A stretch of 16,107 bases of DNA from Chloroflexota bacterium (GTDB lineage: Bacteria; Chloroflexota; Anaerolineae; Aggregatilineales; UBA2796). Shown piece after piece: positions 1 to 6,228 of the stretch. The stretch is from NCBI GenBank assembly GCA_017743585.1, contig JAGHYP010000027.1, positions 1 to 16,107 of the forward strand, written 5' to 3'. The position numbers and the translations under genes were made by a program. The notes below the pieces were generated by a model. It searched no databases. It was given only the letters and a program-made list of their open reading frames with translations, and was not told the origin of the DNA. The stretch's first letter is position 1; each line of letters begins with the position of its first letter.

Positions 1-3
1 CAT

Positions 4-1788
4 ATGCTCAAAACACACACTTGCGGCGAGTTGCGCCTTGAGCATGTCGGGCAGCGCGTCAAGCTGGCGGGCTGGGCGAATCGCGTGCGCGCCCAGGGCG
101 GCGTGGTCTTCATTGACCTGCGCGATAGATGGGGAATCACACAAGCAGTGGTGGATGCCCAGAGCGCGCCTGAGGCACACGCCATCGCCGAGAAGGTCGG
201 GCGCGAGGACGTGCTGCAAATTGAGGGCATCGTGCGCGCGCGCCCTGAAGGGATGGCTAATCCAAACTTGCCGAGCGGCGCAATTGAAGTAGAAGTACAC
301 TTGTTGCGCGTTCTGAGCGCCGCCAAAACGCCGCCTTTCGACGTGAGCAGTGACGGCAAGCTGGATGAGGCGCTTCGCCTCAAGTATCGCTATCTCGATC
401 TGCGCCGCCAGCGGATGCAGCGCAACCTGATCTTGCGCAGCAAGATCACCAAGGCGATCCGCGATTACTTGTACGAGCGCGACTTCGTCGAGATCGAGAC
501 GCCGATCTTGTTCAAGACTACGCCTGAAGGCGCTCGCGATTACCTTGTGCCAAGTCGCCTGCACCCGGGCAAGTTCTACGCGCTGCCGCAATCGCCGCAA
601 CAGCTCAAGCAGCTGTTGATGGTCGCCGGCTATGAGCGCTATTTCCAGATCGCGCGCTGCTTCCGCGATGAAGATCAGCGCGGCGACCGTCAGCCGGAGT
701 TCACGCAGCTCGACCTCGAGATGAGCTTCGTCGAGCGCGAAGACGTGCTGAACTTGATCGAAGGGCTGATGATTCACCTTGTGCAGGTCGCCGCGCCGAT
801 GACAGGCTGCCAGCTGGTGACTCAGCCGTTTCCGCGCCTGACCTTGCAAGAAGCGCTGCTCAGATACGGCACAGATAAGCCTGACCTGCGCTACGGACTA
901 GAGATCGTGGACATCACCGATCTCGCTGCACAGACAGGCTTCAGAGTCTTCGCGGAGAACGCCGCCGCGGGCAACCCAACGCGCGCCATTCGCATTCCGA
1001 ATTGTGGCAACTACAGCCGCAAGCAGCTCGACGAGCTATCCGATCTCGCCCGAAGCGTGGGCGGCAAAGGTCTTGCTTACATAGCGCTCGAAGCGGGCGA
1101 AGCGGGGCAGGTGAAATCGCCTATCGGTAGGTTTTTGACCGTTGAGCAAATGAGCGCGCTGATTGAGCGCATGAGCGCGCAACAGGGGGACCTGATCCTG
1201 ATCTCAAGCGATACGCACGCCACAGTGTGCGCTGTGCTGGACGCTGTGCGCCGCGAATTCGCCGCGCGGCTCGGTCTGGCCGACCCAAAACGCATCGCCT
1301 TCTGTTGGATCGTAGACTTTCCGCTCTTCGATTGGAACGCTGACGAGCAGCGTTGGGATCCGTCGCACCACTTGTTCACAGCGCCGGCGCCCGAAGATAT
1401 TCCGCTCTTGGATAGCGACCCAGGCAAGGTGCGTGGTCAGCAGTATGACTTGATCTGCAACGGCTACGAAGTCGCTGGCGGCAGCATCCGTATCCATGAC
1501 CGCGCGCTGCAAGAGAAAATCTTCGGCTTGATCGGCTTGGATGTGGAAGACGCCAAACGGCGCTTCGGTCACATGCTGGAAGCCTTTGAGTACGGCGCGC
1601 CGCCGCACGGCGGAATCGCGCCCGGCATCGATCGCCTCGTCATGCTCTTGGCAGGCGAGCCGAACATCCGCGAAGTGATCGCTTTCCCGAAGTCGCAGCA
1701 GGCAGCCGACTTGATGGCAGGCGCGCCGAGCGAAGCCAATGCGCGTCAGCTGGCTGAGCTGCACATCCGCGTCGTAAAAGACGACTAG
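4..1788 (+). CDS. aspS: Aspartyl-tRNA synthetase (class II, bacterial type)
   Basis: Charges tRNA-Asp with aspartate in the cytoplasm. The 594-residue protein matches the usual bacterial AspRS length and order: N-terminal OB-fold anticodon-binding domain (about residues 1-105, with GWANR and FIDLRDR), class II catalytic core, and the bacterial-only GAD insertion (about 290-410, containing KGLAYIALE). Motif 2 is seen as FRDEDQRGDRQPEFTQ from residue 220. Motif 3 is GIAPGIDRL from residue 537, with Arg544. TPEGARDYLVPSR and QSPQQLKQLLMVAG are also conserved. The ATG at 4 places the first residues in register with other AspRS N-termini, so the gene is complete, although its ribosome-binding site lies outside the window. 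Gln31 replaces the Leu or His usually seen there, so whether the enzyme also charges tRNA-Asn cannot be judged. The gene ends 5 bp before the stop of the convergent VWA gene. Family assignment is very secure. Confidence 0.98.
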   Translation: MLKTHTCGELRLEHVGQRVKLAGWANRVRAQGGVVFIDLRDRWGITQAVVDAQSAPEAHAIAEKVGREDVLQIEGIVRARPEGMANPNLPSGAIEVEVHLLRVLSAAKTPPFDVSSDGKLDEALRLKYRYLDLRRQRMQRNLILRSKITKAIRDYLYERDFVEIETPILFKTTPEGARDYLVPSRLHPGKFYALPQSPQQLKQLLMVAGYERYFQIARCFRDEDQRGDRQPEFTQLDLEMSFVEREDVLNLIEGLMIHLVQVAAPMTGCQLVTQPFPRLTLQEALLRYGTDKPDLRYGLEIVDITDLAAQTGFRVFAENAAAGNPTRAIRIPNCGNYSRKQLDELSDLARSVGGKGLAYIALEAGEAGQVKSPIGRFLTVEQMSALIERMSAQQGDLILISSDTHATVCAVLDAVRREFAARLGLADPKRIAFCWIVDFPLFDWNADEQRWDPSHHLFTAPAPEDIPLLDSDPGKVRGQQYDLICNGYEVAGGSIRIHDRALQEKIFGLIGLDVEDAKRRFGHMLEAFEYGAPPHGGIAPGIDRLVMLLAGEPNIREVIAFPKSQQAADLMAGAPSEANARQLAELHIRVVKDD

Positions 1789-1793
1789 CGCAG

Positions 1794-2957
1794 TCAGGCC
1801 TCGGCGCGCGCCACCACAATGCCCTCTGACGCAGCCCACGCGCTCAGATCGGCGCGGCTGAGCGCAGCCGCCATCAGCGCGGGGAACTGGTCAGGCGTGC
1901 AGGCAAAACACGGAGCGCCGAGCGCAGCCAACTGCGCCGCCATGCGATGATCGTATGACGGCGCGCCGTCATCGCTGAGCGCTAGGAGCGCGATCAGCTG
2001 CACCCCTGCCTCGACCAGCTCGGCAGCGCATTGAATCATGCCCGCTGCGCTGCCCCCTTCGTACAGGTCGCTGATCAGCACGAGCGTCGTCTGCAGCGGG
2101 CGGCTGATCACGCTCTGACAGTAGCGCAAGGCGCGATGGATATCCGTGCCGCCGCCGAGCTGCACGCCGAAGAGCAGGTCAACAGGCTCGCTGAGCATCT
2201 CGGTTAGGTCTACCACGGCTGTATCGAAGGCGACGAAGCGCGTGCTGAGCGACGGCAACGACGCCATCACTGCGCCGAAGATGCCAGCGTAGACCACGCT
2301 GCTCGCCATTGAGCCGCTCTGATCAACGCACAAAATCACATCTTGCAAAGCGCGCCGTCGCTTGGCGTAGCCGATGCGCGTCTCTGGCACAATTGTGCGG
2401 TATTCAGGCTGATAGTGGCGCAAGTTGGCGCGAATGGTGCGCGTCCAGTCCATCTCAGCGAGGCGCGGGCGGCGCGTCCGCGCGGCGCGGCTCAAACTGC
2501 CATTGACCGCTTGTTGCATCGCGAGCGAGAGGCGCGCTTGCAACTCGCGCACGACCTGTGCCACCACGCTGCGCGCTGTAGCGCGCGTCTCGCTCGGCAG
2601 CGCGTCTTTCAGGCTGATGAGTATCGTCGCCAAATGGACGTCCGGCACAATGCTCTGCAGCAGCTCAGGCTCGAGCAGCATCTGCTTCAGATTCAGGCGC
2701 TCTAGCGCGTCTTTTTGTAGCACGCGCACTACAGAGGTCGGGAAGTAGCGCCGAATGTCGCCCAGCCACCGCGCTACGCTAGGCGCGGACGCGCCCAAGC
2801 CACCTTTGCGCGCCTGACCGCTCTGCTCGCCATACAGCGCGGCGAGCGCCGCGTCAATGGCGCGATCTGTCTTGTCGGTTAAGTCCATCTCTTTTTGGTT
2901 GCAAGCGTCGCCGCCCAGCACAAGCCGCCAGCGACGCAACCGCTCAGGGTCGCTCAT
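1794..2957 (-). CDS. VWA-domain protein, YehP/CoxE-like
   Basis: A 387-residue cytoplasmic protein (no signal peptide or membrane segment) with a C-terminal von Willebrand A domain. The metal-ion-dependent adhesion site is intact: DQSGS at residues 212-216, Thr271 in GGGTD, and Asp297 in ISDLYEGG. The N-terminal half begins with ERLRRWRLVLG and has GGLGASAP, RYFPTSVV and TIRANLRHYQPEYRTIVPE. From memory these align along the full length with E. coli YehP, a protein of unknown role encoded beside a MoxR-type AAA+ ATPase (YehL) and a SWIM-domain protein (YehQ). Neither partner is present here; the gene follows the HerA-like ATPase gene by 6 bp and should be co-transcribed. VWA proteins of this kind usually work as metal-dependent adaptors for ATPases, so a HerA partner is a reasonable inference. 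The start codon is preceded by a weak purine-rich GAGTAGG that overlaps the upstream stop. Function unknown. Confidence 0.88.
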   Translation of the reverse strand: MSDPERLRRWRLVLGGDACNQKEMDLTDKTDRAIDAALAALYGEQSGQARKGGLGASAPSVARWLGDIRRYFPTSVVRVLQKDALERLNLKQMLLEPELLQSIVPDVHLATILISLKDALPSETRATARSVVAQVVRELQARLSLAMQQAVNGSLSRAARTRRPRLAEMDWTRTIRANLRHYQPEYRTIVPETRIGYAKRRRALQDVILCVDQSGSMASSVVYAGIFGAVMASLPSLSTRFVAFDTAVVDLTEMLSEPVDLLFGVQLGGGTDIHRALRYCQSVISRPLQTTLVLISDLYEGGSAAGMIQCAAELVEAGVQLIALLALSDDGAPSYDHRMAAQLAALGAPCFACTPDQFPALMAAALSRADLSAWAASEGIVVARAEA

Positions 2958-2963
2958 GCTTGC

Positions 2964-4661
2964 CTACTCAATCTTGCGCTTGCCCAAGCCCGCCAAGCGC
3001 CGCGCCGCGCCGTTATCAGGCGCCGGAGTCTCGCTGTAGCCCGCCACTTCCTGATAGAACGTCGCATCGTAAGGGCGCGTCCTGACCACAACGGGCATCG
3101 GCACGGCGTGGCCCATGATCAGCGCCTGTTGCTTGGTGTCAAGGCGCGCCAACACCTCGCGCAGGCCGCTCGCGCCGCTGATGCCGGTCAGCACGGCAGC
3201 GATGTCGCGCTCGTTATCCAGCAAGGCTGTGATGCGCGTGCCGATCTGACTCATCACCTCTTCATCAATGCCGCTCGGGCGCTGATCCACGACCAGCAAA
3301 GTGACGTTGTACTTGCGCATCTCGCGCGCGATAGTGCCGAAGATGGTCTGCCGCGCGATGAGCGGATCGAGGAATTTGTGCGCTTCTTCGATTGTGATCA
3401 GCAGCTGCGGCGGCTCCAAGCTCGGATCGCCAAGCGAACGCTCAACGCGCTTGACGTACTCTTCATGAATGCGCCGCGTCAGATAGTTCGCCACGAGGAT
3501 GTACGCCTCTAGCGCCGAGCCATAGCGCCCGAATTCCAGCACCACGCTCTTGCGCTGCTCGGTCAGATAGTTGAGGATGGTCTGGACGCTGTCGCCTTGC
3601 GCGCCATCGCGCCTGAGGAACTCGAAGCGCTCAAAACGCTCCAAGCGGCGCGCCAAAGCCGTCAGCGAAGCGCTACTGGCGTTCGTCGTCTGCACCACTT
3701 CCTCCAATTTGGCGCTATCGGCGTCCAGTAGCTCGACGATCCAGTTTTTGCCCCACTTTTTGCGCAGCGTGTAAGCAGCATCCAACATTGAGTCGGAGAG
3801 CCCCATGGTCAGCTTGAGCATGGCGAGGTCTTCAGGCTCGATGTCATTGTATCCGAGCGTGACCACGTAATCGTATTTGGCGTTGCGACGGCGCGAGGAT
3901 TCCTCGTCCAGCGTGAAGATGCTGACTTTGGCGGGGAACAGCTGACGCAGCCCTTTCACCTTCGGGCCGCGCTCATCAGTCGCCTCCCAGCCATAGTCGT
4001 TGTGCATATCGAAGATCAGGTTGACTGCGAGGTTGCGCTGGATCACGCCTGAGAGGATGATGCGCGTCAAGAAACTCTTGCCCGTGCCGCTCTTGCCGAA
4101 GACGCCACTCGAGCGCTCGACAAGGCGCTTCAGGTCGAGGTTGACCTGTGTCTCCTCCAGCTCAAGCGGCGTGCCGACGTTGAAGTGCGTGGCGTCTTCC
4201 GCGCCGAAGACATCGTTCACGTCCTGTGCATCAGCGATCTCGACCGGCATGAAGTGGCTCGGAATGGTCTTGACGGGCTTTGGCTCGCCCGCGACGCCCT
4301 CGATTGAGAGCATCGGCGTGACGTGCAACATGCCATAGGCAGCCGTGCCGACGTACACCTCGCGCAGGAACGGATCGCTCAGATCGGGCGGGTCGCTGCG
4401 CAGCGATGGATTGGTGCTATCGAGGATCACATCCGTGATCATGCAGAAGAAGCGCTTGCGCTTGCCACGCACCACCACATAGCGTCCAACAGCGAGCGAC
4501 TCGATGTCAGTCTGGCGATCCAGCTTGACGTCCAGCCCTTTGCTGAGCGAGCCGCCGACGACCACGCCCAGACGCTTGTTGGCAGGCGCAGGCGATTCGG
4601 GCGCGGCATCGCGCGGAAACCAATCATCCAAGTTCTCATCAATCGGCAACGCGTCAGACAT
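2964..4661 (-). CDS. HerA-type hexameric ATPase (HAS-barrel + DUF87)
   Basis: A 565-residue P-loop ATPase of the HerA/FtsK superfamily, which forms hexameric rings that move DNA or, in some members, other polymers. After an acidic, Pro-rich N-terminus (1-28) comes a HAS-barrel-like beta domain (about 29-160, starting LGVVVGGSLSKGLDVKLD). The ATPase core follows: Walker A GKSGTGKS at 189-196, Walker B LLITIEEAHKF at 420-430 with Glu425 and Glu426, and a sensor-like LLVVDQRPSG at 455-464. FDMHNDYGWE (217-226) is also typical of this family. No transmembrane segment is evident. It is the first gene of a two-gene operon with the VWA protein. NurA nuclease, the usual partner in DNA end-resection HerA systems, is not in the window. 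The ATG at 4661 is preceded by GAGCGAGTGAG and lies 37 nt from a strong promoter. The ATPase family is secure; the substrate is not known. Confidence 0.93.
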   Translation of the reverse strand: MSDALPIDENLDDWFPRDAAPESPAPANKRLGVVVGGSLSKGLDVKLDRQTDIESLAVGRYVVVRGKRKRFFCMITDVILDSTNPSLRSDPPDLSDPFLREVYVGTAAYGMLHVTPMLSIEGVAGEPKPVKTIPSHFMPVEIADAQDVNDVFGAEDATHFNVGTPLELEETQVNLDLKRLVERSSGVFGKSGTGKSFLTRIILSGVIQRNLAVNLIFDMHNDYGWEATDERGPKVKGLRQLFPAKVSIFTLDEESSRRRNAKYDYVVTLGYNDIEPEDLAMLKLTMGLSDSMLDAAYTLRKKWGKNWIVELLDADSAKLEEVVQTTNASSASLTALARRLERFERFEFLRRDGAQGDSVQTILNYLTEQRKSVVLEFGRYGSALEAYILVANYLTRRIHEEYVKRVERSLGDPSLEPPQLLITIEEAHKFLDPLIARQTIFGTIAREMRKYNVTLLVVDQRPSGIDEEVMSQIGTRITALLDNERDIAAVLTGISGASGLREVLARLDTKQQALIMGHAVPMPVVVRTRPYDATFYQEVAGYSETPAPDNGAARRLAGLGKRKIE

Positions 4662-4697
4662 CTCACTCGCTCAATTGTTCTAGGCGATCTCATGGCG

Positions 4698-4727
4698 ATT
4701 ATACGCAAGAAGCGCGCTGAAAGGCAA
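4698..4727 (-). promoter_or_regulatory. Sigma70-type promoter for the HerA-VWA operon
   Basis: Read on the minus strand, TTGCCT (4727-4722) and a consensus TATAAT (4703-4698) are separated by 18 nt. The -10 box lies 36 nt upstream of the HerA-like ATG, giving a leader of about 30 nt. The -10 is a full consensus match and the -35 matches four of six. Assigned by sequence pattern alone. Confidence 0.5.
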
Positions 4728-4769
4728 GCGCCTGCGCCGCCAAAATTTCAGACACAGGATTTATAGAGC

Positions 4770-4787
4770 GTTTACGTTGTGTTTACG
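4770..4787 (+). promoter_or_regulatory. Direct repeat GTTTACG x2 in the Hsp20 promoter region
   Basis: GTTTACG occurs at 4770-4776 and again at 4781-4787, an 11-bp period that places both copies on about the same face of the helix. They lie 66 nt or more upstream of the hsp20 ATG. The second copy could double as a poor -35 box, with CATAAG at 4803-4808 as -10 (15-nt spacer). No CIRCE-type inverted repeat was found. This may be a binding site for a heat-shock regulator, or chance. Confidence 0.25.
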
Positions 4788-4835
4788 CGCATGGCATACG
4801 CTCATAAGCGAATTCAGAAAACGCAAGGCGCGTTG

Positions 4836-4844
4836 AAAGGAGAT
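4836..4844 (+). promoter_or_regulatory. Strong Shine-Dalgarno of hsp20
   Basis: AAAGGAGAT lies 8 nt before the ATG at 4853. It is one of the strongest ribosome-binding sites in the window and fixes the start of the small heat-shock gene. Several other genes here have weak sites or none. Confidence 0.8.
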
Positions 4845-4852
4845 CTCAAGCC

Positions 4853-5296
4853 ATGACCAGCATCAATCGTTGGAATCCTGTCCGCGAGCTGCTCTCGATC
4901 CGCGACGAGATGGATCGTATCTTCAGCGAGCGCTTCTTCCGCATGGAAAATCGCCCAATGCTGCTGCCCATTGACGCTTACATGACCGACGAAGCGCTCG
5001 TCTTGGTGGCGGATGTGCCCGGCTTGAAGCCTGAGGATATTCACATCACCTTCGAGGGCGATACGCTGACCATTCGGGGCGAGTACAAGGCGAGCAACGA
5101 TACTAGGAACTATCTGCTGCGCGAGCGCGCGGTCGGCAAGTTTGAGCGCGTCCTGACCATCAACACGCCTGTGGATAGCAACAAGATCGAGGCGGACTTC
5201 GAGAACGGCCTGCTGACGCTGAAGCTGCCGAAGGCCGAGGCTGCCAAACCGAAACAGATCACAGTCCGTGCGAAGACATCGACTGCTCAGAGCTGA
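4853..5296 (+). CDS. Small heat-shock protein, Hsp20/alpha-crystallin family
   Basis: An ATP-independent holdase chaperone that binds unfolding proteins and forms large oligomers in the cytoplasm. The 147-residue length is normal for bacterial Hsp20. A short N-terminal arm (NPVRELLSIRDEMDRIF, 8-24) precedes the alpha-crystallin domain (about 38-130). That domain has PIDAYMTDEALVLVADVPG, DTLTIRGE, and the hallmark ADFENGLLTLKLPK at 114-127. A C-terminal ITV (136-138) fits the I-x-I/V anchor that docks into a neighbouring subunit. The gene is monocistronic: it has its own divergent promoter region, a strong ribosome-binding site, and an intrinsic terminator 19 bp after the stop. The identification is very secure; stress induction is expected for the family but not shown by a recognised operator. 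Confidence 0.96.
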   Translation: MTSINRWNPVRELLSIRDEMDRIFSERFFRMENRPMLLPIDAYMTDEALVLVADVPGLKPEDIHITFEGDTLTIRGEYKASNDTRNYLLRERAVGKFERVLTINTPVDSNKIEADFENGLLTLKLPKAEAAKPKQITVRAKTSTAQS

Positions 5297-5315
5297 GACT
5301 TGCACGCTCGGCCAC

Positions 5316-5347
5316 AAGGCGAGGCAGTTGCCTCGCCTTTGTATTTT
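5316..5347 (+). terminator. Intrinsic terminator after hsp20
   Basis: AAGGCGAGGC (5316-5325) pairs perfectly with GCCTCGCCTT (5330-5339) across an AGTT loop. The hairpin is followed by a T-rich stretch TGTATTTT (5340-5347). This is the clearest rho-independent terminator in the window and separates hsp20 from the phosphoribosyltransferase gene. Confidence 0.9.
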
Positions 5348-5370
5348 CCATAGAACAACATCGCGCGGTT

Positions 5371-5415
5371 CTGCAACCGGATGCAGTTGCAGGCGCGGCA
5401 TGAGCGAGCTAGCAT
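5371..5415 (+). promoter_or_regulatory. Candidate promoter with overlapping inverted repeat, upstream of the phosphoribosyltransferase gene
   Basis: CTGCAAC (5371-5377) and GTTGCAG (5386-5392) form a perfect 7-bp inverted repeat around an 8-nt centre. The right arm overlaps a possible -35, TTGCAG (5387-5392). That is followed after 17 nt by a possible -10, TAGCAT (5410-5415). Each box is only a partial match (three and four of six). If real, a repressor at the palindrome could control the gene. Confidence 0.3.
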
Positions 5416-5467
5416 TGGGATTCGCCGCGCGATTTAGCTCGTCCGCACAAAAGGGTTGCTTTCGCCT

Positions 5468-5986
5468 ATGGCTGCGCCGCGCCATGCCTTGCTCTCATGG
5501 GCAGACGTAGATCGCTTGATTGATATTCTCGTGCCGCAGATTCGCAACGCAGGTCACTTCGATGCGATGCTGATCATCACACGCGGCGGCATCATTCCCG
5601 GCGGCCTGCTCAGCGAAGCGCTCGATATCAGCTACACGCTGATCGCCGCAGTCAAATTCCCGACCAATCTCGAAACGCGCGCTCAGCTGGCAGCCATGCC
5701 CACCTTCCTGCAGTTCCCGGAAGACGAGCTTTTGGTCGGGCGGCGCACCTTGATCGTGGACGATGTCTGGGGCAGCGGACGCACCAGCACAGCCGTCAAA
5801 AATCGGTGTCTGGCGGCTGGCGCCAAGCCATTCTCGTGCGTTTTGCATTTCAATCCATACCGCTCATTGTTCAGCCACGCCGAGCCTGACTTTTATGCCG
5901 CCATCACCGATGCGTACGTCGTCTATCCTTGGGAAGTGGATCGCGGCACGGATCGCATCCCGCTCGGCTCTCCGCAAGAGAACTGA
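5468..5986 (+). CDS. Phosphoribosyltransferase (purine PRTase-like)
   Basis: A 172-residue type I phosphoribosyltransferase, probably acting in purine salvage (hypoxanthine, guanine or xanthine plus PRPP giving the nucleotide). The PRPP-binding loop is VDDVWGSGRTS at residues 97-107, a variant of the usual VDDxxxTGxT. The upstream ITRGGIIPGGLLSEALDI (37-54) matches the conserved RGG-x-P segment that contacts pyrophosphate. The C-terminal WEVDRGTDR fits the variable hood. The ATG at 5468 is preferred over a TTG at 5456 because AAAAGGG (5449-5455) is 12 nt before the ATG but would abut the TTG. The gene stands alone after the hsp20 terminator. Substrate cannot be read from the sequence: other PRTases of the broad Gpt/COG2236 type look similar. 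Confidence 0.85.
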   Translation: MAAPRHALLSWADVDRLIDILVPQIRNAGHFDAMLIITRGGIIPGGLLSEALDISYTLIAAVKFPTNLETRAQLAAMPTFLQFPEDELLVGRRTLIVDDVWGSGRTSTAVKNRCLAAGAKPFSCVLHFNPYRSLFSHAEPDFYAAITDAYVVYPWEVDRGTDRIPLGSPQEN

Positions 5987-6066
5987 TGCGCGTCGTGCGT
6001 CCGTTGCTCAACCTCGGCTCAGATCGGTCATCCAACAGCGAAGCAGCTCAGGCGCGCCTTTGGCAG

Positions 6067-6085
6067 GGCATGGCGGTCGCGCAAG
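6067..6085. repeat. 19-bp exact repeat, copy 1 (intergenic)
   Basis: This 19-bp word begins GGCATGGCGG and ends CGCGCAAG. It is repeated exactly at 6454-6472 inside the GT2 gene. Flanking bases do not match. It may be a gene-conversion scar or chance in GC-rich sequence. Confidence 0.6.
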
Positions 6086-6134
6086 CTCTACGGTTGCGGC
6101 GTCTCTCTGCCGCCTAGCGATCCTTAGGCGCCTC

Positions 6135-6151
6135 AGCGCGGCATCCGCGCT
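6135..6151 (+). terminator. Possible weak terminator hairpin after the phosphoribosyltransferase gene
   Basis: AGCGCGG and CCGCGCT form a perfect 7-bp stem with a CAT loop, 149 bp after the phosphoribosyltransferase stop. There is no T tract, so termination is uncertain. The rest of 5987-6228 holds no convincing gene or RNA, apart from this hairpin, a second weak one (CGCCTA 6111-6116 with TAGGCG 6125-6130), the 19-bp repeat and the GT2 promoter. Confidence 0.25.
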
Positions 6152-6213
6152 TGCCGGGCTGCTGCGCGCTTGATCTCCCACAGCCTTATCGTAGAGGCGA
6201 GACCACCTTGCGG

Positions 6214-6219
6214 TAGAAT
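6214..6219 (+). promoter_or_regulatory. -10 element TAGAAT for a leaderless GT2 transcript
   Basis: TAGAAT matches five of six bases of the -10 consensus and ends 9 nt before the GTG at 6229. Transcription would start within about 0-3 nt of the start codon. No good -35 box is visible at 16-18 nt upstream. No Shine-Dalgarno precedes the GTG, which fits a leaderless message. Confidence 0.45.
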
Positions 6220-6228
6220 CACGCGCTC

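Noticed and set aside
1204..1839. A 211-codon open frame on the minus strand opposite aspS.
   Set aside because: It lies antisense to a fully conserved aspS and shows no recognisable motif; long antisense frames are expected with this GC-rich codon use.
2895..3512. A 205-codon plus-strand frame opposite the HerA/VWA operon.
   Set aside because: Crosses the junction of two well-supported genes in antisense and shows no motif.
5456..5467. Earlier TTG start for the phosphoribosyltransferase.
   Set aside because: The purine-rich ribosome-binding site directly touches the TTG, so it can only serve the ATG at 5468.
4814..5485. A 223-codon minus-strand frame across hsp20 and the start of the phosphoribosyltransferase gene.
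   Set aside because: It runs through the hsp20 gene, terminator and promoter region in antisense and has no domain pattern.
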